A stretch of 64,000 nt of DNA from Phytoseiulus persimilis (GCA_037576195.1 CM075101.1:18352001-18416000); one strand, 5' to 3'; counted from the stretch's first letter, positions 1 to 11,987 are shown. Translations and numbers: made by a program. The notes: a model not told the origin generated them from the letters alone.

Positions 1-1720
1 AGCGTGTTCTGGGAAAACAAAGCTGACGAATGCGAAACCTTTGGGTTTCTTTGTGATGGAATCGATACTGAGGTGCAGCTCGGCTATCGGACCGAAAGGC
101 TGCAAAAGCTTCTCGAGCTCCTCCTCGGTCGCCGTGTAGGGCAAATTCCGGATGAAAAGACGGCCGGTCTGGAAAGTCAAACGAGGTTAATCCCCACGAT
201 GATCCCACATAGTCCCGGATGATTCTGATGATGTCGAGAGGCTAGGATGCTCAGATCCCCGCAACGGAACCCACAAACTCACATCGGCTATGACCTCGGG
301 AGCGACCTCCTTATCTTTGAAGGCTGATTGGGGTTTCTCTCGAGTTTTCTTACTCCGGTCAACGTGTCGGAGCACGTGAACTTGCCGGCGTTCCATGAAA
401 CACTTGTCCAACTCGAGTGCTTTCTCCAGGTCTTCCTCGGTGTCGAACGCAACGTATGCCACACCTGAGAGCAGTATGAGTGTTTCGAATGAGGCTCGAA
501 GCTGAGATGGATACAAATTTTCCTTCTGCGTTCCGACGACTCGGCGCGCATTACCACTCATCCCCGTCGAAAATAAACTTGCTCGCTGACCTTTCACCCC
601 GGCTCTCAAACATTTTCGGATGGAACATACGGAGAGCCCCTTGAAGAAATTCTTCAAGTCTTTCCGTTTCCATTTGAAAGAGAGATTCCGAACAACCACG
701 ACGTTCGGAAATATTTCCCTCGGCAGCTTCTTCTTCGGCTCGCGTTCAGCGACAGAATCTTCTGAAATTCGAATTCCGATTGAAAGTCAAAACCTAAACT
801 GGAATCTCAGGAACCTATGGTCTAGAGGTTGATATGGTCTGGTGACGAACCTGTTCCCGTGGCAGCTTTTTCCGAAGGCTCCGTCTCTTGTTTAGCTTCA
901 TCGTTGGTCCAAACGAGTTTCTCGCTTTGGTTCACCGCCAAAAACTCTTTGAACTTCTCGTCATCTTCGGGAGCGTCTCCGAAGACTTCCTTAAGGAAGT
1001 CTTTCTTCTCTCTGCGGATCTTCTGTAATATGTTGGCCCCAGCGGTTAGGGTTTCGAATTCGGAATGTCATCTGGAAACTCTTGGTGGCCTTGTGCATGG
1101 TCAATGGGAAATTCGGATAAGACTCGAGAATGACCTGTTTCTCTGATTTCGCCTTCCTTTCTTCTTCGAGCTCCTTGTCTTTCCGTTCCGCTTCATCAGG
1201 GTGCGATTTCAGATAAGCTGTGCTACCTTCGGAATATTTCGACCAGGGTCGAGGTTTCTCCGCCAACTCTTTGGAAATTTCGACATGAAGACGGGATGTT
1301 CCTGAGCGAAATAGAGTCACGACCGTTCACTTTCGTGATTCTCCACACAACAGAACAGCGTCATTGCGAACCGAAACAACAGCTTACCCATAAATGTCTT
1401 GTCGAAGTATTTCTGCGCTTCTTCTGCCTCATTGCTGGACGCGAAACCAATGAATCCAAAACGACGAAACTTCCCTTCGGGCGTGAATTTGAGCGACACA
1501 TCAGTCACCGCCCCTTTCGCCGAGAAGAAGTCCCGGATCTTATTTTCAGTGGCCTATTGGAACGAATAGATTAGGAGCAGGTGGAAAATTACGGAACTTT
1601 GCAAGCAACGGTGTTTCACGAGAAAATACGGATGTAGATAGTGGCCTCAAGTTCGAAGGGAAAACGTCCCTAGTCGAATACCTCTTTGGGGAAGTTTTTC
1701 ACGAACAGTCTGCACGACAT
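1..1720 (-). CDS. RBM19: RBM19/Mrd1 multi-RRM nucleolar RNA-binding protein, N-terminal part (runs off left edge)
   Basis: The protein binds pre-ribosomal RNA in the nucleolus and is needed for small-subunit rRNA processing (family knowledge: yeast Mrd1, animal RBM19). I place minus-strand exons at 1682-1720 (ATG at 1720), 1388-1553, 1135-1301, 851-1022, 591-761, 283-464 and 1-168. All junctions are GT-AG and phase-compatible, giving about 355 residues here. The usual family length is near 900, so roughly the first third is present. RRM1 begins at MSCRLFVKNFPKE and continues with GKFRRFGFIGFAS. A charged linker (RKDKELEEERKAKSEK) follows. RRM2 carries VVVRNLSFKW and GVAYVAFDTEEDLEKAL. RRM3 starts TGRLFIRNLPYTATEEELEK and runs to the edge with KGFAFVSFVFPEH, which is typical of RBM19. 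The exon end at 591 uses a less usual GTCAGC donor; I chose it because it alone keeps the RRM2 frame. The family call is secure, this one junction less so. Confidence 0.88.
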
Positions 1721-3348
1721 TTTCACCTGGAGCGATCACACGGGATGCCTCGATGCTCAAAACATTCCGACGTTATGTAACAAACTCATGAGAGTCAACG
1801 ACCACTCTTCGTCAAAGGTAGACTGCCGTAAATGTGGCTCTCCAGCAGAGCATTCGATTTTCCGCGACGACATCAACAACAGAGACCAAAACAAGAACCA
1901 TGTGCTTCGAGTCAAACCGAAACCACTCGATGCTTTTACCAGTGGAGAGGAGGGCTAGCGCGGCTTTGTAGCCCAATGAATGAGATATGGCACAGTGCGA
2001 CTGCCCATCTGCGGGAAAACCATGGTGTCGGCGAATGAAATACTCGTTCCACCGGAGACATTAGGAGCTTTTCACACAGTTTGACGCTCGGACTTGACCG
2101 AGCGTCAGACGGCTGTTCAAATATCCGCCGTTCTCCGGATTCTCGGTTTTCGAATTCATCTGTGATGGAAGTTTGGGTGAACTGAGATATCGATTGTAAG
2201 ATGGGCCTCGATTCTGACGTCCACTGCTGGAAGACTCAGAGGTCCCCGAGCGGAACACCTCCTGCCGTGAACGAGCTGATCTATTCCCAATGTGAGAGAG
2301 AGCACTTCTGACAGTCCCCTTCAGAGAAATGAGGAATCCATGCGAATGGAATCTCAAGGTCAAGATTCGGCTGATTTCGGCGTTCGCAAAAGTGTGTTGG
2401 GAGACAAGCAGAATGATGTCTGTCATCTTGGGCCCGCCAACGCGTCACGAGTTTCGCTCGCGGAAACCAGGATTGTTACTCTTCTCTTTGGAAGAGTATG
2501 AGGGGTTCGCTCCGTAAGATGGAGTGCTTTGCGCAGATGGGTCTCGATCTTCCGAGTCACGTGAAGTACGGAATAGAGATTCACTCTATATCCACATGAG
2601 AACACAGAAAATGACGGCCCTTGGATCTCGCCCTAGGCGCTGCTCTACAGCAAGGGAGAAACTTTGTCCATGAGTTGGCGATGAATTTATTAGAGACGAT
2701 CCATCGTTGAGTGCTACAGCGGAAGACAATACTTTGAAGTTTCCATTTGGCAATTATGGGAAGTGGAAAGTTACAATATGCTATTGGTCGGAGAGAGTTG
2801 AAAACAACTGCAAGTGCTTCACAACCCTATTAGAAGACGTGGCGCTGAATGAAATCAGATTATAGTTGAATGAGATCACGGATACTGTCGTTCCGCGGTA
2901 GTTTTCCCCGAGTGAGGTTCTTTGGCCCTTCCAGGATATATTTTCAGAGGTCATCGAATATTTACATATTCTACATCGATGTCATCCGTGATTCACACAA
3001 GTTTACAATCGGGAGTTCGGCTGAAGGCTCGACAAACTATCCGAAGGCCTCGGGGCCTCACTCTCGAAATCACAACATTCATCGATTGAACATATTGGAA
3101 CCGATATGCACACGATTTCGGCTTAAACTGGAAACCAGGCGGATCCGGCCGTCCGAGAAAAATTAGTTTGGTGATGCCTCAAAGCGACTCTGGCTCGTCA
3201 GCATCACAATATGCGCTCTGTTATTATTAAACACTCGTATACAGGGTCGCTGGGAAAATCACTTGAAATTGTTCGATCAATATACAGGATATTATCATAG
3301 GACTTCGCTCAGATGGAAGCTCTCAAACGAGCCAGTTCTCCTCAGGCG
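1721..3348. other. Intergenic stretch, no supported gene
   Basis: This lies between the 5' end of RBM19 and the 3' end of the CUB/LDLa gene. It should hold the RBM19 promoter on the minus strand. The longest open frame (2061-2426, minus, 121 codons) is serine-rich and matches no family I know. I see no repeat, RNA gene or convincing promoter element. Confidence 0.4.
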
Positions 3349-4944
3349 CTAACTGGGCAACGGATTTTTCGCTGGGAATGGTCGGTGATTGTAGGGGAAA
3401 GATGAACTGTGATCCGAACTGGATATCACTGAACTGTTGACCACCCTTCTCACGCAGAGTTCCGAAATGGGTGAGAGCGGTTTCTTCGAAGCTGGTGCGG
3501 ATGTTAGGGTCATCGAAATGTCCCTTGTCATGGAGAACAACCTTGAATATTCAATTACGTCAAGCCGAGGACGGCTCTGATCATCGAAAATTTTCCGAAA
3601 GTCCAACGAAAACTACATCGAAATCTAACCCGGATCTCCAGACTGACCTGAGTTGTCACCGTCTTCTCAGGTTCTGTTCGACAGGCACACCAAAGTACCG
3701 CCAGAATGAGAACAACACAGAAAGCGAAGACAATCACGATAATTGTCGAGAAGAGAGCAACTTTCACTCCGAGTATCTGATGATTGCTGCTGTTGTCTGC
3801 AACATGATGGTATGATTTACGCTTCAGAACCAAACTTGTTCCCTCGACCACCGGTTATCCCATCGGATGGTTCTCGAGCTGGAAATACGATTCAGGTGAA
3901 AACTCCGGACGAGTGAACCGACCATAGCATAGGGCGTCTTCGTTTTCGTCGCTATCGTCACCGCAGTGATTCACTCCGTCACATAGCAAGACCCGAGAGA
4001 TGCAGTATTGCTTGAGCTTTCCGCATTCATACTCTTGGCAACGCAGCTGGTCATGCTTCGGGTTGTTCATATCCTGGAAGTATGGATTGAGTGCTGGATA
4101 GTTATAAGAAATTTCGACCCCGGTTCTAATGGAATATTCCTTGAAGTTTATGAGGATGCGAAGATCAGTCGCCTCATGCGAGCAGCCCTGAGATAGTTCC
4201 GGGGACATGGTTACCATGTAAGCTGTGATGACCAGTTTGAAACCGTTACTCTGTTTGCTGAAGCTATCCGTCTTGTACTTAAGAGTCACATAGTTGCTTT
4301 GCGTGAATATCGTGCCGACATCCGCCAAAGTGCTCCGACAAGACAAGTCCACCTGCGTGAAAGATTTTTTGAACTGTTGAAAGATTTTTTTACTGACGGA
4401 AACGATCGTGGTTCGTATAGCGGGTGCGCCGAATATACAACAGGTCTCACCAGCATTTCGACGGATCGCTCTGGTACTCAGGCATTCTTACTAACCTTGC
4501 TCTTCCCGATGGCATGGCCCCGGTCGAAAATCATGAGGTGGTCGTTGCAGTCGAGAGCGAGTTTCTCGAAACGAATCATGAATTTTTGTAGAATGGAATC
4601 GGTTTGGAATGTTATGACACAGTCCAAGTTGGTCTCGCTTCCCGAGGTCACAACTGCGCCGTGGACCACTTTATACTGAGGGAAGTTCGGGTTCCCTGAG
4701 CACAGCGACGTTATTTGAACTGGAAAATTCAAACCAATTTGAGATCGAGAAACGTCACATGCTGAGTGGCGGAGGACACATGCCGTCTAGATCCCTTGTA
4801 TTCGACTTATTCTCCATTATTCAGAGAGCTCTACTCACAATCTCGGTTTTGGTTTTGGTCCGCCTGGCTTCTGTGGGGCACTTCATAGAAGAATAGGAAC
4901 ACGCAGGTCACGATGCACCGGTGATGTTCCCAAAAGGACCACAT
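3349..4944 (-). CDS. CUB and LDL-receptor class A domain single-pass membrane protein
   Basis: Predicted type I membrane protein of 378 residues in five minus-strand exons: 4839-4944, 4496-4719, 3923-4352, 3648-3796 and 3349-3576. All phases agree. It starts MWSFWEHHRC with a hydrophobic signal peptide (CIVTCVFLFFY) ending near residue 28. A CUB domain occupies about residues 38-160 (SLCSGNPNFPQ, LDCNDHLMIFDRG). One LDLa module follows at about 213-250 with six cysteines and the calcium-box pattern CDGVNHCGDDSDE. A transmembrane helix lies at about 264-291 (VALFSTIIVIVFAFCVVLIL), then a Ser-rich cytoplasmic tail of about 85 residues. The CUB-LDLa-TM order recalls Neto-type receptor auxiliary proteins, which normally have two CUB domains, so I give no symbol. 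The donor ending exon 3 (GTCGGT at 3922) is weak. If unspliced, the frame stops 22 codons later, before the transmembrane helix. Confidence 0.8.
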
Positions 4945-7276
4945 TTTGACTCCCACACTTTCACTGATATAGAATCGGAATCCGAAAGACCGAAAGAAAA
5001 TCTATTGGAACTCGCTGACAACTGCCCCGAGGGTTGTGTCCGTCATCCGCGCAAACGAAACGCTCAGAAGTTCGGAGATTCGGAGCGATTTTTGATTCAA
5101 ATCTAGTCTTCAACACGTGTTTGAGGTTACGGTTGGTAAGCGTCGAGGCTTCTTTTCCGAGTCCGAGGAAAATGATGACACGATCCGGGGCGACGACTCC
5201 TTTCGCGGAACTACTATCACTATCAAGTGCCCTCTAGTCGAGTCGAAGGTCTGCAACGATTTCGATTCCAAAACTCGGAGGGAAGCCGTTCCTCCCAAGC
5301 TTGGTCTGGTGTTGGGGAGTCTATTCGTATTTTGACCGACGAACCTTTCGCCTCCGCGGACTAGGCTATCCCAGCTCGGGAGACAGAGGGCGCCCGCGTG
5401 AGTGAAGCTCTGATGAGCCTCTCTCTCTCCCTTTCTTTGATCCAAGAGCGGCATTTACGAGCCAACCCTGGAAATGTTACACTGACACGGCCCACACTTT
5501 TTCTTCTCATCAGACGAGGGGAAGCAGCTTCATGAATATAGAAGCGATTCGGAGTGTTGTACTTGCTACCGCCGCCGCATCTTTCTGGAACTCGCCTGTT
5601 TATCCGATTTCTGTACACCTGGACGACATCAGTTTTCTCGTAAGAACCGAGAACGACGCAAGGTGTTTCCTTTGGTTACGCTTCCATATTGTGTTATTGG
5701 GCCGAGCTCCCGACGCGTAGAATTCCATCAAATTGGTATCATGGGTGGCAGTTGGTTCGATCCAACATTCGGTAGAATTTGGAGAGCTCAGTGGAAGGCT
5801 TCAGGGCAATTCTCAACTGAGATGGGGAAGCGAGATGAAGGAACACCTCTGGAGCGAGGTCCGAAGGAAATCAGCGTCTGAATAGAGGAACGGATGATGT
5901 GTTTGAATGTCGCATATCGATCCCCAGCGTTGACATTCGAAGCTTGTTTCTCGTCGAAAGGTCGAACCCTAGTGGAAGAGGACATTGTCCTCGAAGAGCA
6001 CGAACGGGCTTGAGTTTCATTTTTTCAAAACCCGTGATCCTCTGGGCTCAATGGTATTCGCGTCGGAGAGATCCGATTCAGAACGGATACCTGGGTGCGA
6101 TAAACCTGATCCGCCTCCCTTCCGGGGCGGTTGGACAATTCCAGATGCTCGATGCATATCGTTTAGACATTCAGGAAGAGTCATGAAACGAAATCGTTGG
6201 AGTTTCAAAGAAATCGGATGCGGTATGCGATTTCACAGAAAGAAATCGTTCTGGTAGTGAGGGAGGAACGGCAACGAGGTTATGATTCGCGATTCAGAAC
6301 ATGCATCCCCATGAAGGACAACAATGACACATCGAGGTTCCAGGTTCTTATCGGTCAGATTCGATCAGAAGGATGTGGACAGACAACGGACCACATGTCC
6401 TTCAGTAAGAGCTCTAATACGCAGCATGCTCAATGTCTCAGAGGCATGGGGTCTGAGAAGATGTTCTGAACTGGCGGTCGGAAACACGAAATTCTGAGCC
6501 TTCTTCAAGCTCTGCGCTCGGAGGACTGCGTCATTCAATTCGAGGGCTGATAGTGGAATGTCATTTCCCTTCGTTACAGAGGGAGGGAGGAACCCTCAGA
6601 ATGACTCCCCATTGAAGCCATGATGGTCCACAACGCTAGGCTTGGAACTTTCATTTCGGAATAACCCGTAACGATACAGCCCGTAGCGAAATCGCGCTCT
6701 ATATTCAAGACATTCTTCAGCAGGATATCGTTCTCCCGCACCGCGTACTTCGAAAGTCACCTACGAGCGCGGAGAGGCAACACTTTAAGGAAAGTTGAAC
6801 GTTTCCCACAGCGCATCTCTCGCACGTGGCAGTGTTCGAGTCAGATGATCCATCGTGTGGTGGGAAGAAAATCCGGTGCTGGACGAAGTTGAAAAGCACT
6901 TGAGATCAACAAGCAGGTCAGTGGGAGTTCAAATCTGTACTTGGTACTCCGAGCTCCACATACCTCATGATTCATGAGATCTGGTCCAGAAGAATGAGTA
7001 CCCCGCAGAAAGCGCAGCCCAATCAGAAAGATCCTCATAGAGTAGAAAACTTCGAAGCGGTTTTGTGGAATGAAATGTCTTTCATGAGCGGTACCTCAGC
7101 AAATACTTTCTCCGGACAAACGCCGGAAGCCTCAGGTCTCAATACTACCGTGAGAGCAATCGCTTCCGGCTCCGAATGTGAACCGGGAGAAGTTCCTCCT
7201 GGTTCAAACAGGAATCTCTTCGGATTGGCTCCTTAGGGAAAACTGTAGTTGATGAATCGTTCTTAAGAATGATCAC
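4945..7276. other. Intergenic stretch without a recognised gene
   Basis: The minus-strand promoter of the CUB/LDLa gene should lie just right of 4944. I see short open frames on both strands (for example 5110-5454 minus), none with a recognisable domain, start and splice structure together. No repeats stand out. Confidence 0.35.
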
Positions 7277-8533
7277 ATGGGATGTGAAGCAGCGGAGGTG
7301 ATGGCTGCCTTGATCCTGCTCGACATTGACACTAAACGAGCTATGGAACTGTTCGAAATCTTGATCGCGCCGCTCGTGAACTCCTGCCTCCATGCCATTT
7401 CTCCATACCTGAGCCTCGCCAGTTTGGAACAGATCGATGGAACGAAAAACGGATTTTTCAAACATGTACTTGAGGTGCCGCACTACTGCTCATCAACCTT
7501 TGCACTACCATTGTTCGGGAAAAAAAAGTCTCCGACGAGCTGATCCTCCACGAGTGCAAACTTCCGGCCGATGTCATCGACGCGTACTTGAGAATGAGAG
7601 AGGTTACAGCTTCGAGTTCGTATCGGAAATACGGGGCATCCGACAGGTGGAATAGAGCTTCCCAGAAAGATCGCAGTATAGTGTGCAGAACAACCTGGCA
7701 TAGGTACCACGGCTACCTTCGTTAAGATGAAAACTGTTGCGAACCGGACCGTTGCGTTTGAGAATTCCTTGGAGAAACCAGCATGGGAAGATTTCATATC
7801 ATGGAACGTGACTTCTTGAAGCACGAGTTCTTGAGGAAAACAATCGAGGAACTGAGGGAGTTGAACAACTCATTGTCGAAAGTATCACAATATCTGTCAA
7901 TATCTGACAAATGAACCATCGTATGTATGAATCGCTCTTGACATTGCTGATCCATCGGAGCCGATTTGGAAAATGGAGCAGCACTCGTATCCAATCGTGG
8001 GTCTAGTCATGGTCGACAATCATAACATAGGCTGTTCAGTTCTGTGCCAACTTCATCGAATTTCTTACATCAGTATACATTGCATTGCACGGCCCAGCCT
8101 GAATATCATCCCGCAGAGTATGTCGGGTATCTCAGGTCCCCTGCCAGCTCGGCTCTAAGCTGCCGCTCATGGTGCCCAGCACTGATGTCGCTGAGCATCT
8201 GGGGACAGCCGTTGAGCCAAGAAACGTCCAAGTATTTTGTCTCCCGTACATAGGCTGTGCTCGAACGATAACGATCCGATAGGCTCGTATCAACTCGATA
8301 ATTTAGAAGCACCGCGAGTTGTTTGTGAGAGAGGCCACATAGACGTCGAGAACTGAGATTCCTGCCCGCTGCCTCGGATTCTACTCCGGGGCAAGCATAG
8401 CTTGACTCACTTCCGAGAAATCATGTTGTCCCGAGACGACACCTACGGGAGATCGGTGTTCGAAAGGACCTATTGGCCAACCGATGATACCAAGGCATTG
8501 GAGGAGGAGGGGATTCTACGATTCGAGAAATAA
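7277..8533 (+). CDS. Unidentified, possibly decayed plus-strand gene fragments
   Basis: Several short plus-strand open stretches read like real coding exons but change frame between pieces. 7277-7543 reads MGCEAAEVMAALILLDIDTK then a leucine-rich helical segment. Immediately after a run of eight A's, another frame reads VSDELILHECKLPADVIDAY (about 7531-7600). About 7783-7913 reads MGRFHIMERDFLKHEFLRK then EELRELNNSLSK and stops. About 8398-8533 reads SLTHFREIMLSRDDTYGRS, then WPTDDTKALEEEGILRFEK and a stop. I do not recognise the family. The frame change at the A-run could be a frameshift in a dead gene, a small intron, or chance. I cannot join these pieces with confident splice sites, so treat this as a region to test rather than a gene model. 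Confidence 0.22.
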
Positions 8534-8987
8534 TTAGCCCAAGCCCAGTGTTCTGGCCCACAAGGCGGAACTCGTGATTTTAATGGCTTGGGGTCCGGAG
8601 TTCCGCTCCTTCAGGCTGCGGAATCGTACGCATATTCAGAGGATTCTTCGAGCGCTCCACCTGTACGTCCTCGAAGAACGACCATGATTAGATCTCTTTC
8701 AGCAAATACGTTCGAGTGTTACAAATATCAACCTCATTACATCCGGAACTCTCCAGTGTCGTAACACAGGTTATGTCTACCATGAGCTCCTCCTGAGCAC
8801 TCGAAGTCGGGTGATCTGCTACGAAATTCATACACTGCAGTCCGGAGAATCCCACATTCTCTCCGCGCATATCAGTGAATTGGGCAGATAAGCGACCACC
8901 GCAACTCGGAATAAGCGAAACTCCCTATATTTCAGGTTTGAAACGTCGGAGAGCGATCACATGTGACCGCGCGTTGTCCGAAAAAGC
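8534..8987. other. Upstream region of the first zinc-finger gene
   Basis: No open frame of note. It should hold the promoter and 5' leader of the gene starting at 8988. I see no TATA box in a convincing position. Confidence 0.35.
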
Positions 8988-9737
8988 ATGAACCGAATTC
9001 GATCTGTCACCATGGACGATGGTCAGATATCAACAAGCCCTGCCTTACCGGAAGCTTTGTTGAATATCGTCGATGATATGATCTGCAAAGTAGAAAAAGC
9101 CCGCGATTCCGGGGCCCCAACGAAGGGACTTATATTCTGTGTCCCATGTGGGCGCTTTTTCCGCAATAGGTCTAAGCTGCGTCGACATGAACGCTCCCGA
9201 TCGGAGCAACAACCGTTCCCATGTGACCATTGTTGTGAGAAATTCCAAACCAAGGCGAGCCTATCGAAACATTCAAGGATCCACATTGAAGCGAAGTACT
9301 TCACTTGTGTCGATTGCAAGGCGAACTTCACGAAGCGCGCCGATCTGAGAAACCACGCCCGAACGCACACAGGAGAAAGGCCGTACGCGTGTGATCACTG
9401 CGAGGCCACATTTGCGCAGCGGGGAAACCTGATCATCCACAAACGCATCCATGCCGACCAAAGACCCTATCCGTGCACGAAGTGTGAAGCTGCATTCAGG
9501 CAGAAAACACATCTCGATAAACATATGCGACAACACACCAACGCGAGGCCATTTTTTTGTGATGTTTGTTCATCGACGTTCCGAAGCAACACGAATTTGA
9601 CCGTACACAAGCGTATCCATTCAGGTGTCAAGCCCTATGAATGCCAAAAATGTTCGAAAAAGTACACGGACAAAAGCAACTACAGAAAACATCTTTCGCG
9701 GCACCAGACGTCTGATTCTCTGTCGGCTGGAGTCTGA
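8988..9737 (+). CDS. C2H2 zinc-finger protein, seven fingers, intronless
   Basis: A 249-residue probable DNA-binding transcription regulator in one exon. A non-finger N-terminus of about 50 residues (MNRIRSVTMDDGQIST) is followed by C2H2 modules whose first cysteines lie near residues 51, 79, 107, 135, 163, 191 and 219, a regular 28-residue spacing. Only one linker is the canonical TGERP. The others are altered (ADQRP, TNARP, SGVKP), suggesting divergence from a TGEKP-type ancestor. The first finger is degenerate: after CVPCGRFFRN the second histidine expected after RRHERSRSE is missing. A second in-frame ATG at residue 9 is an alternative start. The gene converges on the second zinc-finger gene at 11196-11987. 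The family is certain; DNA targets cannot be read from the sequence. Confidence 0.85.
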   Translation: MNRIRSVTMDDGQISTSPALPEALLNIVDDMICKVEKARDSGAPTKGLIFCVPCGRFFRNRSKLRRHERSRSEQQPFPCDHCCEKFQTKASLSKHSRIHIEAKYFTCVDCKANFTKRADLRNHARTHTGERPYACDHCEATFAQRGNLIIHKRIHADQRPYPCTKCEAAFRQKTHLDKHMRQHTNARPFFCDVCSSTFRSNTNLTVHKRIHSGVKPYECQKCSKKYTDKSNYRKHLSRHQTSDSLSAGV

Positions 9738-10937
9738 GTTCTGAGCGTCGCGAAAGACGTAGAGAGCTCTGATCGATGCTCTCTCAGTGAAGCCTTCTCT
9801 GAGCACATCTCGCTGAGTTCGTCAGAGGCTCAATGATCATAGTCGAGTCGCACTCCAATTTCGGAAAGTACGCCGGACGATGTCATACATTGTGTTTTCG
9901 CTCGGAATTGTAGAGCTCATTTGTGTGGCCTTGATGAGTGGGTGGTATCCACTCGTTTTCCGGACTTCTTCTAGTATATGAGCAAGGAGACCCTGCCTGT
10001 AAATGACCATTGAATCAGCTCAGTCGAGACCATATCTTTTGTTTCTTGTTGTAGACCGCATCCTGTCGATCGGGAGAAACGGAATTGGAGAGAGCTCGTG
10101 TCTAGAGAAGAAGTCTTGAACATCATCTCAAATAGAGATTCGGAGTCAAGCTATTGACTCTGCGCCGGGAGCTCGCTCTCGATAACGTAGCCGCGCATCC
10201 GCGTAGCTCAAAGACACTCTGCGTCGACTGAATAATAAGTCGTCATAATCTCTTCTTCCGTGTGCTTGATGATGTGTTGTAGCTTCAATGCTGAACGGCT
10301 CAACAAACCTTGCGACTCAATCGAAAGCTTGGAAACTTCCCAAAAGGATTTCCTGCCGAGCAGACAGCTCCTGCCAGAATGAAACACTTGCGTACCGTTA
10401 CCCTTATCAGCGCAGATTGAATAGACGCTCTCAGACGCTGCTAGTGTGGCATCCGGGTCATTGATATAACTGTAAGGAGAACTTGTGACTGAGGGCTAAG
10501 CGTCAGAAAACTATTTCCAGCATGCTCAGGTTCATGAATGACATAAAAACTTCCTCTGTGTTCAAGGGTCTCGTTGAGTTCGTTACAGGAAATTACTTGA
10601 TGGAAGTTGATCGTCGCATAGAATCCTCTCGGATTTGTGCCCAGAGTTCAGCCATCACTAGGGCTTCTCGATAGTTCGCTCCATTCGAGGACCGTCATGC
10701 TGGCCTCATTGCATGCTCGTATTCATCGGTTGCCATCGGAGTCGCGTTCAAGCCTTGACAGATGATTCCACATTAGTAATTGACGGAGACGAGCGAAACA
10801 CAAGCTGACGTTGAGTCATATTGGGGTGGGAGAAATGAGCAAGGAAATAGGGATGTCGCGAGGATGGGGTTGCAGGAACGACCACGGACCTTCCTTTCAC
10901 AACACCAAATACTGCGCAAATCAGGTTTCTGAATACA
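9738..10937. other. Spacer between the two zinc-finger genes
   Basis: It contains no recognised gene. It should hold the 3' untranslated regions of both convergent zinc-finger genes. A minus-strand frame at 10748-11173 (141 codons) has an ATG but no domain I recognise; I do not call it. No tandem repeats or RNA genes are visible. Confidence 0.35.
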
Positions 10938-10943
10938 TTTATT
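10938..10943 (-). promoter_or_regulatory. Candidate polyadenylation signal for the minus-strand zinc-finger gene
   Basis: TTTATT on the plus strand reads AATAAA on the minus strand, about 250 bases beyond the stop codon at 11196. The position suits a short 3' untranslated region. A hexamer alone is weak evidence. Confidence 0.4.
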
Positions 10944-11195
10944 AGATGAGCTCCACATACAATACTGAAGGTGCTCAGCCAACCCGTAGAGTAGACAGTC
11001 ATACGCAATAGGCGATTGAAGTAGACGCGAGATGTATAGATTTCAACCCTAATACACTTTTCTTTTGGAACCGATGAGACGAAGTGATCGTCCATCGGTT
11101 GAGGATGATCACGTGAAAGGCAAAGCTGCCGCGCCTCGGAGGCCAGCAGCGGCGTTGATCCCTCTTGTGTCATAGGAATACTGCGGAACCTCTTC

Positions 11196-11987
11196 TCACT
11201 TCTTCTCGTGCCGCATGTAGTGTTGTTTGAGATTCTCTTCGCCCGCGAACTTGAGAGGACACTTGTCGCACGGGTAGGTTTGTTTTCCGTTGTGAAGCCT
11301 CAAATGGCGGGTCAAGTCATTGCTCTGAATGAATGCTTTGTTACATTCAAGACACACGTATGGCTTTTCACCGGTATGGATTCGTTCGTGCGATTTGAGA
11401 TTGGTTTTGTCGGCGAAGCCGCGTCCGCAGTACTTGCAGGGAAAAGGCTTCTTGCCCGCGTGTATCCGAACGTGCAAATCGAGAGACGTCTTTGTCGCGT
11501 ACGACTGCTTGCACAAACGACAACGGTACGGCTTCTCCCCCGTATGCGTTCGGACGTGTCTTATCAGATGGGCGTTCTGGGAAAACGCTTCTTTGCACTC
11601 GCCACAGACGAAAGGTTTTTCCCCTGTATGTGTTCGCAGGTGTGTTGTGAGATTCCCTCGTTGGGTGAACTTCGCTCCGCACTCGTTGCACACGAACGGC
11701 CGCTCTCCTGTGTGGACGCGGTTGTGGCGCATCAAACTCTGCTTGTCGGGGAACTTCTTAGCGCACACGTTGCATTTCGAAAGTCTCGGAGGGGTGTGAG
11801 TGAGTAAATGGATTCTTAATGTCTTGTTCTGACGAGGAACGGAAGAACGACTGTTGAGGGAGCTCAAATCTTTCTCGCCCTCTGTGCGATGATGGGGTTG
11901 GAGCGCTTTCTTGGGAAAAGACGTCCTATGACATTTGTTCAGGACGGACTGTCCTTTGGTGCTGCTCAAGTTTGCACGGGTCTTCAT
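11196..11987 (-). CDS. C2H2 zinc-finger protein, seven canonical fingers, intronless
   Basis: A 263-residue probable DNA-binding transcription regulator in one minus-strand exon. The first 70 residues are basic and Ser-rich and include TLRIHLLTHTPPRLSK, which looks like the end of an eighth finger that has lost its cysteines. Seven C2H2 fingers follow at about residues 72-94, 100-122, 128-150, 156-178, 184-206, 212-234 and 240-262. Linkers are mostly canonical TGEKP/TGERP; finger 5 is preceded by AGKKP and finger 7 by NGKQT. The protein ends at HEKK directly after the last finger. It resembles the gene at 8988-9737 in size, finger number and lack of introns but lies on the opposite strand, so the two may be an old inverted duplicate pair. 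That is inference: finger sequences are too generic to prove it by eye. Confidence 0.88.
   Translation of the reverse strand: MKTRANLSSTKGQSVLNKCHRTSFPKKALQPHHRTEGEKDLSSLNSRSSVPRQNKTLRIHLLTHTPPRLSKCNVCAKKFPDKQSLMRHNRVHTGERPFVCNECGAKFTQRGNLTTHLRTHTGEKPFVCGECKEAFSQNAHLIRHVRTHTGEKPYRCRLCKQSYATKTSLDLHVRIHAGKKPFPCKYCGRGFADKTNLKSHERIHTGEKPYVCLECNKAFIQSNDLTRHLRLHNGKQTYPCDKCPLKFAGEENLKQHYMRHEKK

Noticed and set aside
10748..11173. 141-codon minus frame beside the zinc-finger gene
   Set aside because: It matches no family, carries no splice signals and overlaps the expected 3' untranslated region and polyadenylation signal of the neighbouring gene.
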